64,000 nt of DNA from an uncultured Succinatimonas sp. (GCF_905203285.1 NZ_CAJKVK010000002.1:1-64000), one strand, 5' to 3'. Positions 44,700 to 54,613 are shown, counted from the first letter of the stretch. A program made the numbers and translations. Notes: a model not told the origin generated them from the letters alone.

Positions 44700-44752
44700 C
44701 GTTTCAGTTTATTTTTGGGAAAAATTCCCGTTACTGTGTATGGATTAAACCG

Positions 44753-45736
44753 ATGGACAAATTAGTCGAAGCCAAAGAAAATGGCGTAAATGCCGCCAAA
44801 GGCGCTAAAACTCTCCAAGAATTAGATACGGTCCGCGTTAATTATTTAGGCAAAAAAGGTATTTTCGCTCAATTTATGAAAGAGCTTGCCGCTTTGTCAG
44901 CAGAAGAACGCCCGCAGCGCGGCGCTTTGGTTAATGAAAACAAGCAGGCTGTTATCGCCGCGATTGAAGAACGACGCATTGCTATTGAAAAAGCCGTTAT
45001 GGACGAAAAGCTTGCCAAAGAAAAAGTCGATATTTCATTGCCGGGTCGTCACAGCGAGCGCGGAAACATTCATCCGGTGACCCGTACTATCGAGCGTATT
45101 GAAGAATTATTCGGCTCCATGGGTTTTACCACCGTAGGCGGACCGGAGATTGAAGATGATTATCATAATTTTGACGCTTTAAATCTGCCTCCGCACCATC
45201 CGGCCCGTGCCTCCCACGATACTTTTATGCTTGAGAACGGTCTATTGCTTCGTTCCCAGACTTCTTCTGTGCAGATCCGTACTATGGAAAAACAGAAGCC
45301 GCCTATCCGCATCATCGCTCCGGGCCGCGTGTACCGTAACGATTACGATATGACCCATACCCCGATGTTCCATCAGGTTGAAGGCCTTTTGGTTGAAGAG
45401 CATTCGTCTTTTGCCGAGTTAAAGGGCGTTTTATACGAGTTTTTGCGTAACTTCTTTGAAGAAGAGCTTGAGGTGCGCTTCCGTCCGTCCTATTTCCCGT
45501 TTACCGAGCCGTCAGCCGAGGTTGACGTTAAGCGTAAAGGCGGCAAATGGCTTGAAGTTTTAGGCTGCGGTATGGTTCATCCCAACGTGCTTAAGAATGT
45601 CGGCGTTGACCCTGAAAAATACGTGGGCTTTGCCTTCGGTATGGGCGTTGAGCGCCTTACCATGCTGCGCTACGGCGTAAATGATTTACGCGCTTTCTTT
45701 GAAAACGACATGCGTTTCTTAAAGCAGTTTGCTTAA
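44753..45736 (+). CDS. pheS: Phenylalanyl-tRNA synthetase alpha subunit
   Basis: A 327-residue catalytic subunit of the heterotetrameric enzyme that charges tRNA-Phe. The N-terminal coiled-coil arm (about 1-85) is followed by the class II core with [50 protein letters not shown] (motif 2 area), and a C-terminal [17 protein letters not shown] (motif 3). Length equals E. coli PheS (327). It is 27 bases upstream of pheT. The operon seems to continue through xseB, ispA, dxs, yajQ and ampG. Confidence 0.97.
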   Translation: MDKLVEAKENGVNAAKGAKTLQELDTVRVNYLGKKGIFAQFMKELAALSAEERPQRGALVNENKQAVIAAIEERRIAIEKAVMDEKLAKEKVDISLPGRHSERGNIHPVTRTIERIEELFGSMGFTTVGGPEIEDDYHNFDALNLPPHHPARASHDTFMLENGLLLRSQTSSVQIRTMEKQKPPIRIIAPGRVYRNDYDMTHTPMFHQVEGLLVEEHSSFAELKGVLYEFLRNFFEEELEVRFRPSYFPFTEPSAEVDVKRKGGKWLEVLGCGMVHPNVLKNVGVDPEKYVGFAFGMGVERLTMLRYGVNDLRAFFENDMRFLKQFA

Positions 45737-45763
45737 TCGGAATTTAAGACGGAATTAAAGAAA

Positions 45764-48139
45764 ATGAGATTTAATAAAAAGTGGATTGATACTTGGGTTC
45801 CCAATACCTTAAGCGCAGATGAACTTTCTGACATGATCACCATGGCAGGTCTTGAGGTTGATACCGTTTCTCCCGTTTGCGGAGAATTTGACAAAGTCGT
45901 CGTAGGTAAAGTTGTCGAGTGCTTTAACCATCCTGATTCCGATCACTTGCACGTAACCAAGGTTGATGCGGGCACAGGTGAGCTTTTGCAGATTGTCTGC
46001 GGTGCTCCTAACTGCAGAGAAGGTCTTAAGGTCGCGGTTTCCCTGGTCGGTGCCAAGCTTCCCGGCATTACGATTAAGGCGGCAAAGCTTCGCGGCGTTG
46101 ATTCCTGCGGCATGCTTTGCTCTTATGCTGAACTTGGAATGGCCGAAGAGTCTGACGGCATTATCGAGCTTCCTGAGGATGCTCCTATCGGTATGGATGT
46201 CCATGAGTACATGCAGCTTGATGACAGCGCTATCGAAGTAGACCTTACCACCAACCGTCCTGATTGCCTCGGCATTCGCGGTCTTGCCCGCGAAGTGGGC
46301 GTATTGCTTAATACCGACGTGCATGAGCCTGATTTTAAGAACGTTCCTGCCACATGTGAGGATATTTTCCCGGTTGAGGTAGAGGCCCCTGAGGCTTGCC
46401 CGCGTTATTTGTGCAGAATCATTCACGGCGTCAACCAGAAGGCCAAAAGTCCTTTGTGGATGACCGAAAGACTGCGCCGCTGCGGCATCCGCTCCGTGTC
46501 ACCCATCGTTGACGTCACCAATTACGTGATGCTTGAGCTGTGCCAGCCGCTGCATTCTTTTGATTTAAATAATTTAAATGAAAAAATTATCGTCAGAATG
46601 GCAAAAGAGGGCGAAAAGCTTACCTTGCTGTCAGGCGATGAGGTTGCGTTAAAGCCTAATACTTTGGTAATTGCCGACGCCAAGGGACCGGTTGCCCTTG
46701 CCGGAATCTTCGGCGGCTTGAATTCAGGCATCAACGATGCTACCACCGACGTTCTGCTTGAGGCTGCTTTCTTCTCTCCGGTTGCCATCAAAGGACGCGC
46801 CCGTGAGTACGGACTTAATACCGATGCTTCACATCGTTACGAGCGCGGAGTCGATCCTTTTGTGCAGCGTCTTGCCATGGAACGCGCTACCGATTTGCTG
46901 CTGCAGATTGCAGGCGGCACGGCAGGTCCTATAAACGGCGTCGAGCATGAAGATCTCTTGCCCGTTTATAATCCTATTGCCTTGCGCCGCGATCGCCTTG
47001 CCAAAGTTTTAGGCAAGCGCATTGACGATGACGAAGTCTTTAATATTTTGTCGCGTCTTGATTTAAATCCGACCAAGACCGCCGACGGCTTTACCGCCAC
47101 TTCCCCGAGCTTCCGTTTTGATATCGCGATTGAAGAGGATTTAATCGAGGAAGTTGCAAGAATTCACGGCTACAACAATATTGAAAACAGTCTGCCGGTT
47201 TCCGATTTGTACATGACCCATGAGGCGGAGCATGTAGTTAAGGATAGAAGAATAAGGGACGTCATGACCGATAACGGTTATCTTGAGGCCATTACTTATT
47301 CCTTTACCGATCCTAAAGTGTTAAGCGTATTTGACGATGCACATCCTTTGATGCTTACCTCTCCGATTTCATCCGAGATGTCGGCGATGCGTACCACTTT
47401 GCTTGCAAGCCTTGCCGTGGTCGCCAAATATAATGTCAACCGTCAGCAAAAGCGCGTACGTTTGTTTGAAAACGGTTTGCGCTACATTATCGACAAGGAC
47501 GCGGAGAACGGAGTCCGTCAGGAAGCAATGCTTGCCGGTATCTGCGTCGGTGATAACGATGATGAGTTGTGGAATATAAAGAGCCGTCCCGTCGATTTCT
47601 TTGACGTTAAAGGCACCGTGGAAGCCGTTTTGTCATTAACTGCCGATCCTAAGGCCTTTAAGTGGGTTCGTACTCAATGTAAGTTCCTGCACCCTGGTCA
47701 GGGCGCTGATCTTTATTTAAACGGACGTAAAGTCGGCGTAGTCGGCATGCTGCATCCTCTTGCTCAAAAAGCTTTGGGCTTTAAGCAGCCTGTCGGCGTA
47801 TTTGAAATTGAAAAATCTGCGATTGTTACGCGCAAAATCCCGCTTTATGCACCGATCTCCAAGTTCCCGTCCGTACGTCGTGATTTTGCTTTCGTCTTGA
47901 ATAAGGATGTTGAGGCAGTAGCCGTCGTCGATTTGATTAAGGGCATAAGCCCGATAATCAAAGAAGTACGCGTCTTTGACGTCTTTGAGGATGCATCACT
48001 TGGCGACAAGCGCAGTCTTGCTTTAGGCGTTATTTTCCAGGATCCTGACCGCACTCTTGAGGACAGTGTGGTCGAAGATCTGGCAAATAAGATTGTCGCA
48101 GGCGTCAAAAATGACTTTGACGGCGATTTGCGCGCTTAA
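45764..48139 (+). CDS. pheT: Phenylalanyl-tRNA synthetase beta subunit
   Basis: A 791-residue subunit with an N-terminal EMAP-like tRNA-binding domain (VVGKVVECFNHPDSDHLHVTKVDAG), the B3/B4 editing domain (PRYLCRIIHGVN, VSPIVDVTNYVMLELCQPLHSFD), the B5 domain, and the C-terminal anticodon-binding ferredoxin fold (YAPISKFPSVRRDFAFVL). All domains and normal length (795 in E. coli) are present. The gene follows pheS closely. ihfA, which often follows pheT, is replaced by xseB. Confidence 0.97.
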   Translation: MRFNKKWIDTWVPNTLSADELSDMITMAGLEVDTVSPVCGEFDKVVVGKVVECFNHPDSDHLHVTKVDAGTGELLQIVCGAPNCREGLKVAVSLVGAKLPGITIKAAKLRGVDSCGMLCSYAELGMAEESDGIIELPEDAPIGMDVHEYMQLDDSAIEVDLTTNRPDCLGIRGLAREVGVLLNTDVHEPDFKNVPATCEDIFPVEVEAPEACPRYLCRIIHGVNQKAKSPLWMTERLRRCGIRSVSPIVDVTNYVMLELCQPLHSFDLNNLNEKIIVRMAKEGEKLTLLSGDEVALKPNTLVIADAKGPVALAGIFGGLNSGINDATTDVLLEAAFFSPVAIKGRAREYGLNTDASHRYERGVDPFVQRLAMERATDLLLQIAGGTAGPINGVEHEDLLPVYNPIALRRDRLAKVLGKRIDDDEVFNILSRLDLNPTKTADGFTATSPSFRFDIAIEEDLIEEVARIHGYNNIENSLPVSDLYMTHEAEHVVKDRRIRDVMTDNGYLEAITYSFTDPKVLSVFDDAHPLMLTSPISSEMSAMRTTLLASLAVVAKYNVNRQQKRVRLFENGLRYIIDKDAENGVRQEAMLAGICVGDNDDELWNIKSRPVDFFDVKGTVEAVLSLTADPKAFKWVRTQCKFLHPGQGADLYLNGRKVGVVGMLHPLAQKALGFKQPVGVFEIEKSAIVTRKIPLYAPISKFPSVRRDFAFVLNKDVEAVAVVDLIKGISPIIKEVRVFDVFEDASLGDKRSLALGVIFQDPDRTLEDSVVEDLANKIVAGVKNDFDGDLRA

Positions 48140-48152
48140 TGACGGAGCAATT

Positions 48153-48416
48153 ATGGCAGGGAAAAAAGATCTTAGTTTGGAAGAGCGGCTTTCGGAGCTT
48201 GAACAGCTTGTAGCCGCGCTTGAAAACGGTCAGATGTCAATTGACGATGCCATTGCCGCTTACGGCAAAGGCATGGAGCTCGTGCTTTCCTGCCGTAAAA
48301 GTCTTGATGAAATGACGCAGAAAGTCACACTTGCAAGACTTAAAGTACAAAAACAGCTTGAAGAAGCGGAACAAAGCAAAGCGGACGCAGCGGATTCAGA
48401 CGACGTCCCTTTTTAG
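48153..48416 (+). CDS. xseB: Exodeoxyribonuclease VII small subunit
   Basis: An 87-residue helical subunit of the single-strand exonuclease VII; the large subunit XseA is not in the window. The core LSLEERLSELEQLVAALENGQMSIDDAIAAYGKGMELVLSCRKSLD is the XseB pattern, ending in a tail of acidic residues (DSDDVPF). A longer frame runs back into pheT, but the ATG at 48153 has a GGAG site and begins where family proteins begin. Its stop overlaps the AGGAGG site of ispA, as in the xseB-ispA-dxs operon of E. coli. Confidence 0.94.
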   Translation: MAGKKDLSLEERLSELEQLVAALENGQMSIDDAIAAYGKGMELVLSCRKSLDEMTQKVTLARLKVQKQLEEAEQSKADAADSDDVPF

Positions 48417-48424
48417 GAGGAAGC

Positions 48425-49309
48425 GTGGAGTTAAATGAATTTGCCCTATGGGTTAAAAATAGGGTTAACTCTTTTATGCAGTCGCGTCTTGATGCTTTTG
48501 ACGGATGTGCTCCGTCATTGAAGGAAGCAATGAGCTACGGTCTTATATTAGGCGGTAAGAGATCGCGCCCGCTGCTTGTTTATGCAACCGGAAAGGCATT
48601 GGGCGCAAGCGATGCGGTACTTGATTATGCCGCGGCCGCGGTCGAATGCATTCACGCTTATTCCCTTATTCATGACGACATGCCTGAAATGGACGATGAT
48701 GAGCTGCGCCGCGGCCATCCAACGGTTCATAAGAAGTTCGGGCAGGCTACCGCTTTACTTGCAGGCGACGCGCTGCAGACTTTAGGCTTTGAATTTGCCA
48801 GTGATAAAAAATCAGGTCTTAGCGGAGAGCTTAGAGGAGATCTGTGTGCGGTTTTAGCCAAAGGCGCGGGATTTTCCGGCATGTGCGGCGGACAGGCCAT
48901 GGATCTGGATGCCGAGGGCAAGCATATTCCGCTTGAGAGATTAAAAGTTCTGCACTCCAAAAAGACCGGGGCGCTGATTCGCGCGGCAGTCGCCATGGGT
49001 GCCGTTTGCGCCGATGCCGATGAAAAAACTAAAGTCGTTTTGGATGAATATGCCGCTTTAACCGGTCTTGCCTTTCAGGTTTGGGACGACGTGCTTGACG
49101 TAATCGGTGATACCGCGGTTATCGGCAAGCCGGTCGGCAGTGACGAAGGTCTTGATAAGAGCACTTATCCTGCCCTTATGGGACTTGAAGAGGCAAAACT
49201 CTATGCGCGGCAGACCGCACAGAAAGCACAAGATAAATTAAGTATACTAAGCTGCGATACCACATTTTTAAAAGCTTTTGCAGAATTTACCGTAAGTCGC
49301 GATCACTGA
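48425..49309 (+). CDS. ispA: (2E,6E)-farnesyl diphosphate synthase
   Basis: A 294-residue short-chain prenyltransferase that makes farnesyl diphosphate for undecaprenol and quinones. The first Asp-rich motif is DDMPEMDDDELRRG near residue 85, and the second is QVWDDVLDVIGD near residue 219. LGGKRSRPLL is the isopentenyl diphosphate site. Start is GTG, with AGGAGG six bases upstream. Middle gene of the xseB-ispA-dxs unit. Length is normal (299 in E. coli). Confidence 0.95.
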   Translation: MELNEFALWVKNRVNSFMQSRLDAFDGCAPSLKEAMSYGLILGGKRSRPLLVYATGKALGASDAVLDYAAAAVECIHAYSLIHDDMPEMDDDELRRGHPTVHKKFGQATALLAGDALQTLGFEFASDKKSGLSGELRGDLCAVLAKGAGFSGMCGGQAMDLDAEGKHIPLERLKVLHSKKTGALIRAAVAMGAVCADADEKTKVVLDEYAALTGLAFQVWDDVLDVIGDTAVIGKPVGSDEGLDKSTYPALMGLEEAKLYARQTAQKAQDKLSILSCDTTFLKAFAEFTVSRDH

Positions 49310-49312
49310 TAA

Positions 49313-51193
49313 ATGGAAGAAAAGGATTTAATGCCGCTTTTGGATAAAATTCATGATGCGGCCGATGTCAGAAAACTAAGTCGCTCTCAGCTTCCCGAGC
49401 TTTGCCGGGAGGTGAGGCAAACCTTAATTGATACCGTAAGTAAAACCGCAGGTCATTTAGCGTCGGGACTCGGCGTTGTCGAGCTCACCGTGGCGCTGCA
49501 TTATGTGTTTGATACTCCTGATGATTTTTTGATTTGGGATGTTGGTCATCAGGCATATCCGCATAAAATTTTAACCGGACATCGTAAAGAACTTGCCACC
49601 ATCAGGCAAAAAGGCGGATTGCACGCGTTTATCTGGCGCGGAGAGACCCCTTATGACGTTTTATCCACGGGACACGCGTCAACGTCCATAGGATCTGCCT
49701 TAGGCATAGCCGTGGCGCAGCATAAACTTAAAAGTAAGCGCCATGTGGTCGCGGTAATAGGCGACGGTGCGCTGTCAGGCGGTATGGCGTTTGAAGCGTT
49801 GAATCATGCCGGAGCCTTTATCGATAAGGGCGTAAATCTTCTTGTCATCTTAAATGATAACGAGATGAGCATTTCAGAAAATGTCGGCGGACTTGCCCAA
49901 GGATTGTCGCGGGTATTGTCCAATCCTCATTACGCCAAGCTTGTCGAGGGCGGAAAAAAGGTTTTGGAAAAATTGCCGGCGATAAGGCGTTTTGCTTTAA
50001 GGGCGCAAGAGCATGTCAAAGGCATGATCATGCCCGGTACCTTGTTTGAGGAATTCGGCTTTAATTATATAGGACCCGTGGACGGCCATGATGTCAGAGG
50101 TTTGGTGCAGATCCTGCAGAACGTCAAGGAAATAGGCGGTTTGCAGTTCCTGCATGTCGTTACCTGCAAAGGAAAAGGCTATCCTCCTGCTGAAAAAGAT
50201 CCGATTTGCTATCACGGAGTCCCGCGCTTTGACCCCGCTGAAGGCGTTCATCCGACTCCTTTTCCTTCCGATCGCTCTTTTTCCGCGGTTTTCGGCCGCT
50301 GGATGTGCGATAAGGCGGCACAAAACGACAAGTTGGTCGGCATTACTCCCGCCATGCGTATCGGATCGGCGCTTGATGAGTTTGCCAAAAGATACCCAGA
50401 GCGCTTTTTTGACGTGGCTATTGCCGAAGAACATTCTCTTGTTTTTGCCTCGGGACTTGCCGCAGGAGGAATGCGCCCTGTGGTCGCGATTTACTCAACA
50501 TTCCTGCAGCGCGCTTATGACAGCGTGTTCCATGATTTGGCTTTGCAGGATCTGCCGATTATGCTCGCCATTGACAGAGCGGGCGTAGTAGGTCCTGACG
50601 GTCCTACTCATCACGGTGCTTTTGATATCGCGGCGTTAAAGGCAATTCCCAATCTTATTATCATGGCGCCGTCATCGCGTGATGAACTTTATAAGATGCT
50701 AAACACCGGATTTAAGCTCGGCAAGCCCTGTGCGGTGCGTTATCCGCGTACTGAAGGCGCCGGCGATCTTGACGGTATAACGCTTGATGATACCGTAGAG
50801 CTTGGCAAGGGCAGAATCTTATGTGAAGGTGCTAAAACCGTATTGCTGTGCTTTGGCGCTTTCTCGCAGGATTATCTTGAATACGCTAAAACCAAAGGCT
50901 ATACCCTTGTTGACATGCGTTTTATAAAGCCTTGGGATGAGGCTTTGGTTAAAGAGCTGATGAAAACTCATGAGCGCATCGTTACTGTTGAGGACGGTGT
51001 GGTAAAGGGCGGCATCGGTGAGGAGATTGCCTCTTTCGTGCAGCGTGAGCGCTGCGACAGGCAGATTAAAGTTTTAAATTTGGGACTTCCTGATCGCTAT
51101 ATCATGGAAGGAACCCGTAAAGAAATCATGCATGATCTGAAGCTTGACGTTTCAGGTCTTGATGAAACTTTGGCAGCTTTTCTTAAGGAGTAA
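49313..51193 (+). CDS. dxs: 1-deoxy-D-xylulose-5-phosphate synthase
   Basis: A 626-residue thiamine-dependent enzyme, the first step of the methylerythritol phosphate isoprenoid pathway. Motifs: WDVGHQAYPHKILTGHR, HASTSIGSALGIAVAQ, GDGALSGGMAFEALNHAG with NDNEMSIS (TPP/Mg site), then the transketolase-like pyrimidine domain with VAIAEEHSLVFASGLA and DRAGVVGPDGPTHHGAFD. The C-terminal domain ends with LNLGLPDRYI. Length is that of E. coli DXS (620). It starts three bases after the ispA stop. Confidence 0.97.
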   Translation: MEEKDLMPLLDKIHDAADVRKLSRSQLPELCREVRQTLIDTVSKTAGHLASGLGVVELTVALHYVFDTPDDFLIWDVGHQAYPHKILTGHRKELATIRQKGGLHAFIWRGETPYDVLSTGHASTSIGSALGIAVAQHKLKSKRHVVAVIGDGALSGGMAFEALNHAGAFIDKGVNLLVILNDNEMSISENVGGLAQGLSRVLSNPHYAKLVEGGKKVLEKLPAIRRFALRAQEHVKGMIMPGTLFEEFGFNYIGPVDGHDVRGLVQILQNVKEIGGLQFLHVVTCKGKGYPPAEKDPICYHGVPRFDPAEGVHPTPFPSDRSFSAVFGRWMCDKAAQNDKLVGITPAMRIGSALDEFAKRYPERFFDVAIAEEHSLVFASGLAAGGMRPVVAIYSTFLQRAYDSVFHDLALQDLPIMLAIDRAGVVGPDGPTHHGAFDIAALKAIPNLIIMAPSSRDELYKMLNTGFKLGKPCAVRYPRTEGAGDLDGITLDDTVELGKGRILCEGAKTVLLCFGAFSQDYLEYAKTKGYTLVDMRFIKPWDEALVKELMKTHERIVTVEDGVVKGGIGEEIASFVQRERCDRQIKVLNLGLPDRYIMEGTRKEIMHDLKLDVSGLDETLAAFLKE

Positions 51194-51199
51194 GTAAAT

Positions 51200-51688
51200 A
51201 TGCCGTCATTTGACATTGTTTCGGAAATTAAAAAAGATGAACTGCAAAACGCCGTGGATAATGCCAATCGTGAACTGCAAAGCCGCTATGATTTTCGCGG
51301 CGTTGAGGCGGCATTTACTTTAAACAAGCAGGAGCTTACGGTTAAGGTCGAGGCTGACGAAGAATTTCAGGTGCAGCAGATGGATGACATTTTGCGCGGC
51401 AAGCTCGTTAAGCGCAATATCGAAGCTACGGCAGCTGAATTCGGGGAAATTACCCGTTCTGGCAAAAAATCGATTCAGACCGTGAAATTTAAAGAAGGCA
51501 TTGATAAAGATCTGGGCAAAAAGATTATCAAGCTTATAAAAGATTCCAAAATTAAAGTTGACGCGAAAATCAATGACGATACCGTAAGAGTAAGCGGTAA
51601 AAAGCGCGACGATTTGCAGGCGGTTATTGCGTTAGTGCGCGGGGCCGAACTTTCCCAGCCGCTGCAGTACAACAATTTCCGCGACTGA
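51200..51688 (+). CDS. yajQ: Nucleotide-binding protein YajQ
   Basis: A 162-residue protein with the YajQ two-repeat ferredoxin-like fold: it starts MPSFDIVSEIKKDELQNAVDNA, contains SRYDFRGVEAAF and ends QPLQYNNFRD, the conserved family ends. YajQ orthologues bind nucleotides (cyclic di-GMP in some species) and may act in gene regulation. It follows dxs after six bases and is followed by ampG one base after its stop. In E. coli yajQ is in the same region but not directly linked. Confidence 0.94.
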   Translation: MPSFDIVSEIKKDELQNAVDNANRELQSRYDFRGVEAAFTLNKQELTVKVEADEEFQVQQMDDILRGKLVKRNIEATAAEFGEITRSGKKSIQTVKFKEGIDKDLGKKIIKLIKDSKIKVDAKINDDTVRVSGKKRDDLQAVIALVRGAELSQPLQYNNFRD

Positions 51689-51689
51689 T

Positions 51690-52973
51690 ATGGTCTCACA
51701 AGAAGCGGCAGGTAAAGAAAACAAGCCGACGCTTGCCGCGCAAATCTTTTCCAAAAACATGGGCATTTGTCTTATAACCGGATTTTCATCCGGTTTGCCG
51801 CTTTTTGTCCTGTTGAATCTGATGTCGGCCTGGCTGCGCAAAGAAGGAATTGATCTGAAAATCATCGGGATCATGTCGCTTATCATGATCCCTTATACCT
51901 GGAAATTTTTGTGGGCGCCTTTTTTAGATCGTTTTACTCTGTTTAATTTAGGCAGAAGGCGCGGCTGGATGCTTGTTACGCAGCTTGCTCTTATCGTGTT
52001 AATCAGCTCATTAGGCTTTTTAAAGCCGCAGCACTCGATGGCTTTGGTATCTTTTTTTGCGCTTTTGGTCGCTTTTGCTTCGGCAAGTCAGGATATAGTC
52101 ATTGACGCATATCGGCGCGAAATCTTGCCTGATAACGAGCTTGGCCTTGGCAACTCGCTTTTTGTTAACGCCTATCGCATTTCAAGTTTAGTCCCGGGCG
52201 GTTTGTCGCTGATTTTAGCCGATATCCTGCCCTGGCACGCGGTTTTTACCATAACAGGCTGCGCTTTGCTGCCGGGCTTTATTCTAAGCGTCTTTTTAAA
52301 AGAGCCTAAGGTTGCACATACGCCGCGCACTTTAAAGCAGGCCGTGGTCGAGCCTTTTTCCGAGTTTTTAAAAAGGCGCGGTGTTTTTGCCGCTCTTTTA
52401 ACCGTAGCCTTTGTCTTTTTATATAAAATCGGCGATTCGATGGCAACGGCGCTTGCCACGCCGTTTTATATGGATATGGGATTTAATCTCACGACAATCG
52501 GCATCGTCGCCAAGAACGCAGGCTTATGGTCAATGGTGGCAGGCGGACTGCTGGGCGGCGTCATCATGCTTAAAATCGGCATCAACAAGGCGCTGTGGCT
52601 TTTCGGTATTGCGCAGATGGTGACGATTTTAGGTTTCGTGTGGCTTGCGCACGCAGGCGGCGAAGGCAAAGCCGGAGTGTGGCTTTTAGCCCTGGTGATC
52701 GGTGCTGAAGCCTTAGGTACGGGACTTGGTACCGCGGCTTTCGTGTCCTTTATCGCGCGTGAAACCAATCCAGCTTATACTGCAACGCAATTTGCGCTTT
52801 TAACTTCCTTTTCTGCGGTTCCTCGTACTTTCTGCAATGCCGCGACGGGATTTTTGGTCGAGGGGCTTGGCTGGGAAAATTTCTTTATTTTATGTACGCT
52901 GCTTGCCATCCCCGGAATGCTTCTTTTATTTAAGGTCGCGCCGTGGAACGGTAAAGGGTCGGTCTTTGAGTAG
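51690..52973 (+). CDS. ampG: Muropeptide permease AmpG
   Basis: A 427-residue MFS transporter with about 12-14 helices that imports GlcNAc-anhydroMurNAc peptides for cell-wall recycling. Markers: LITGFSSGLPLFVLLN near the N-terminus, IPYTWKFLWAPFLDRF, RRRGWMLVTQL, FASASQDIVIDAYRREIL, and FVSFIARETNPAYTATQFALLTSF in the second half. It is the last gene of the pheS to ampG run. Shorter than E. coli AmpG (491) because it lacks the C-terminal extra helices. No ampC or ampD in view. Confidence 0.92.
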   Translation: MVSQEAAGKENKPTLAAQIFSKNMGICLITGFSSGLPLFVLLNLMSAWLRKEGIDLKIIGIMSLIMIPYTWKFLWAPFLDRFTLFNLGRRRGWMLVTQLALIVLISSLGFLKPQHSMALVSFFALLVAFASASQDIVIDAYRREILPDNELGLGNSLFVNAYRISSLVPGGLSLILADILPWHAVFTITGCALLPGFILSVFLKEPKVAHTPRTLKQAVVEPFSEFLKRRGVFAALLTVAFVFLYKIGDSMATALATPFYMDMGFNLTTIGIVAKNAGLWSMVAGGLLGGVIMLKIGINKALWLFGIAQMVTILGFVWLAHAGGEGKAGVWLLALVIGAEALGTGLGTAAFVSFIARETNPAYTATQFALLTSFSAVPRTFCNAATGFLVEGLGWENFFILCTLLAIPGMLLLFKVAPWNGKGSVFE

Positions 52974-53126
52974 GGCGCGTTTTTCCATTCTTTAAACATG
53001 CAAAATGATGAATTTGCATCAGTCAAGACGCTTTTTAAAAATTTTTAATAGATAGAACAAATTTTTTGCAAAATGTTGACGCAGTACAAAAGCGCGTAAT
53101 TTTCGTAAATTACTTTTTCATATTTA

Positions 53127-53135
53127 TGATAAAAT
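53127..53135 (+). promoter_or_regulatory. Extended -10 promoter candidate for nqr operon
   Basis: TGATAAAAT at 53127-53135 in a very AT-rich region, leaving a leader of about 115 bases before nqrA. No good -35 at the right spacing. Confidence 0.4.
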
Positions 53136-53257
53136 TTATCCGATTAAGTCTGCTTATTTGAGTTTGGCTTTTATTACCAATAAAAATACCGCTCAATTTA
53201 AGAGGATTTGCAGTGGAGTAGTTGTTTTCTCCCAGAAGTTTAGGATTGGAACCGCCT

Positions 53258-54610
53258 ATGATTAACATCAAAAAAGGATTGGACCTGCCGATCGGCGGCC
53301 AGCCTCTGCAATCTATAGGAGAGTCTCCAGCGGTAACTCACGTCGGTATCTTAGGCGTGTGTGATCATCCCGGCTTGAGACCTTCCATGGCGATTGAAAC
53401 AGGCGACGTCGTCAAAAAAGGACAGGTTCTTTTCGAGGATAAGAAAAATCCCGGAGCACGTTTTACCGCTCCGGTTGCGGGAAAGGTTGTAGCCGTAAAT
53501 CGCGGTGAGAGACGTGTCCTGCAGTCAGTTGTAATTGAAATTGATCCGAACGGCAAGAGCGTTGAGTTTAAGAAGACCCCGGCCGACAAATTAATGGATC
53601 TGACTTCAAAAGAAGTCATTGATGAGCTCGTCGAGTCCGGCATGTGGACAGCTTTCCGTGCCCGTCCGTTTGACAAGATCCCTGCCGTCAATACTTTACC
53701 GCACTCATTATTCGTCACGGCAATGGACACTAATCCGCTTGCCGCCGATCCGAAAGTGGTAATTAGCGCCGATCCCGAAGCTTTCCTCAATGGCCTTAAG
53801 GTGTTAAGCCGTTTAGGCGATTTCAAGGTATACGTCTGCAAAGCCGAAGGTTCTTTACCTTCCTGCACCGCAAATAACGTAAGCGAAGAAGTTTTCACCG
53901 GTCCGCATCCTGCAGGTTTGCCGGGAACTCACATTCATTTCCTTGATCCTGTTTCCGATACCAAGACCGTTTGGCACATCGGCTATCAGGATGTAATCGC
54001 AATCGGTCATTTGTTTACCGAAGGTCAGTACTACGGTAAGCGCGTCATTTCCGTTGCAGGTCCCTGCGCCAATAACCCGCGTCTGGTATCTACCTACCAG
54101 GGTGCTTCAGTAAGCGAGCTGACCGCAGGCGAAATCGCCAACGCCCCTCACGGCGTCCGCGTTATCGCAGGCAGCGTACTGTGGGGCAATAAGGCAGTAG
54201 GTCCGTTTGCATATTTAGGCCGTTATCATCTTCAGGTTTCCCTTATCGAAGAGGGCACCATGAATGAGTTCCTCGGCTGGATGGGTCCGGGCTTTAACCG
54301 TCATTCTGTATCCCGTGCATTCGCTTCGGCTTTCTTCAAACCGGCCGCTTATACCTTCAATACCGCTTTAAACGGCGGTCCGCGCCCGATGGTTCCTATC
54401 GGACAGTACGAGAAGGTATTCCCGTTTGATATGGAACCTACCATGCTGCTGCGTGCCATTGAAATCAACGACGTTGATCAGGCAAAGCTCCTTGGCTTGT
54501 TAGAGCTTGCCGAAGAAGACTTGGCTTTGTGCACTTACGCATGTCCTGGCAAGACCGATTACGGTCCTTTGCTCCGCAGAAGCTTGACTAAGATCGAGCT
54601 GGAGGGTTAA
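53258..54610 (+). CDS. nqrA: Na+-translocating NADH:quinone reductase subunit A
   Basis: A 450-residue peripheral subunit of the Na+-NQR complex, which oxidises NADH, reduces ubiquinone and pumps Na+. It starts MINIKKGLDLPIGGQP, as in other NqrA proteins, and contains FEDKKNPGARFTAPVAGKVVAVNRGERRVLQSVVIEI, the RnfC-like barrel domain. An in-frame TTG at 53222 adds 12 unrelated residues, so the ATG at 53258 is chosen; only a weak GGA site precedes it. First of six nqr genes in canonical order. Confidence 0.96.
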   Translation: MINIKKGLDLPIGGQPLQSIGESPAVTHVGILGVCDHPGLRPSMAIETGDVVKKGQVLFEDKKNPGARFTAPVAGKVVAVNRGERRVLQSVVIEIDPNGKSVEFKKTPADKLMDLTSKEVIDELVESGMWTAFRARPFDKIPAVNTLPHSLFVTAMDTNPLAADPKVVISADPEAFLNGLKVLSRLGDFKVYVCKAEGSLPSCTANNVSEEVFTGPHPAGLPGTHIHFLDPVSDTKTVWHIGYQDVIAIGHLFTEGQYYGKRVISVAGPCANNPRLVSTYQGASVSELTAGEIANAPHGVRVIAGSVLWGNKAVGPFAYLGRYHLQVSLIEEGTMNEFLGWMGPGFNRHSVSRAFASAFFKPAAYTFNTALNGGPRPMVPIGQYEKVFPFDMEPTMLLRAIEINDVDQAKLLGLLELAEEDLALCTYACPGKTDYGPLLRRSLTKIELEG

Positions 54611-54613
54611 GCC

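Noticed and set aside
53200..53257. GTG-GAG-TAG mini-frame behind an AAGAGGA site before nqrA
   Set aside because: Two codons only; may be a decayed start or chance. The nqrA start at 53258 fits the family.
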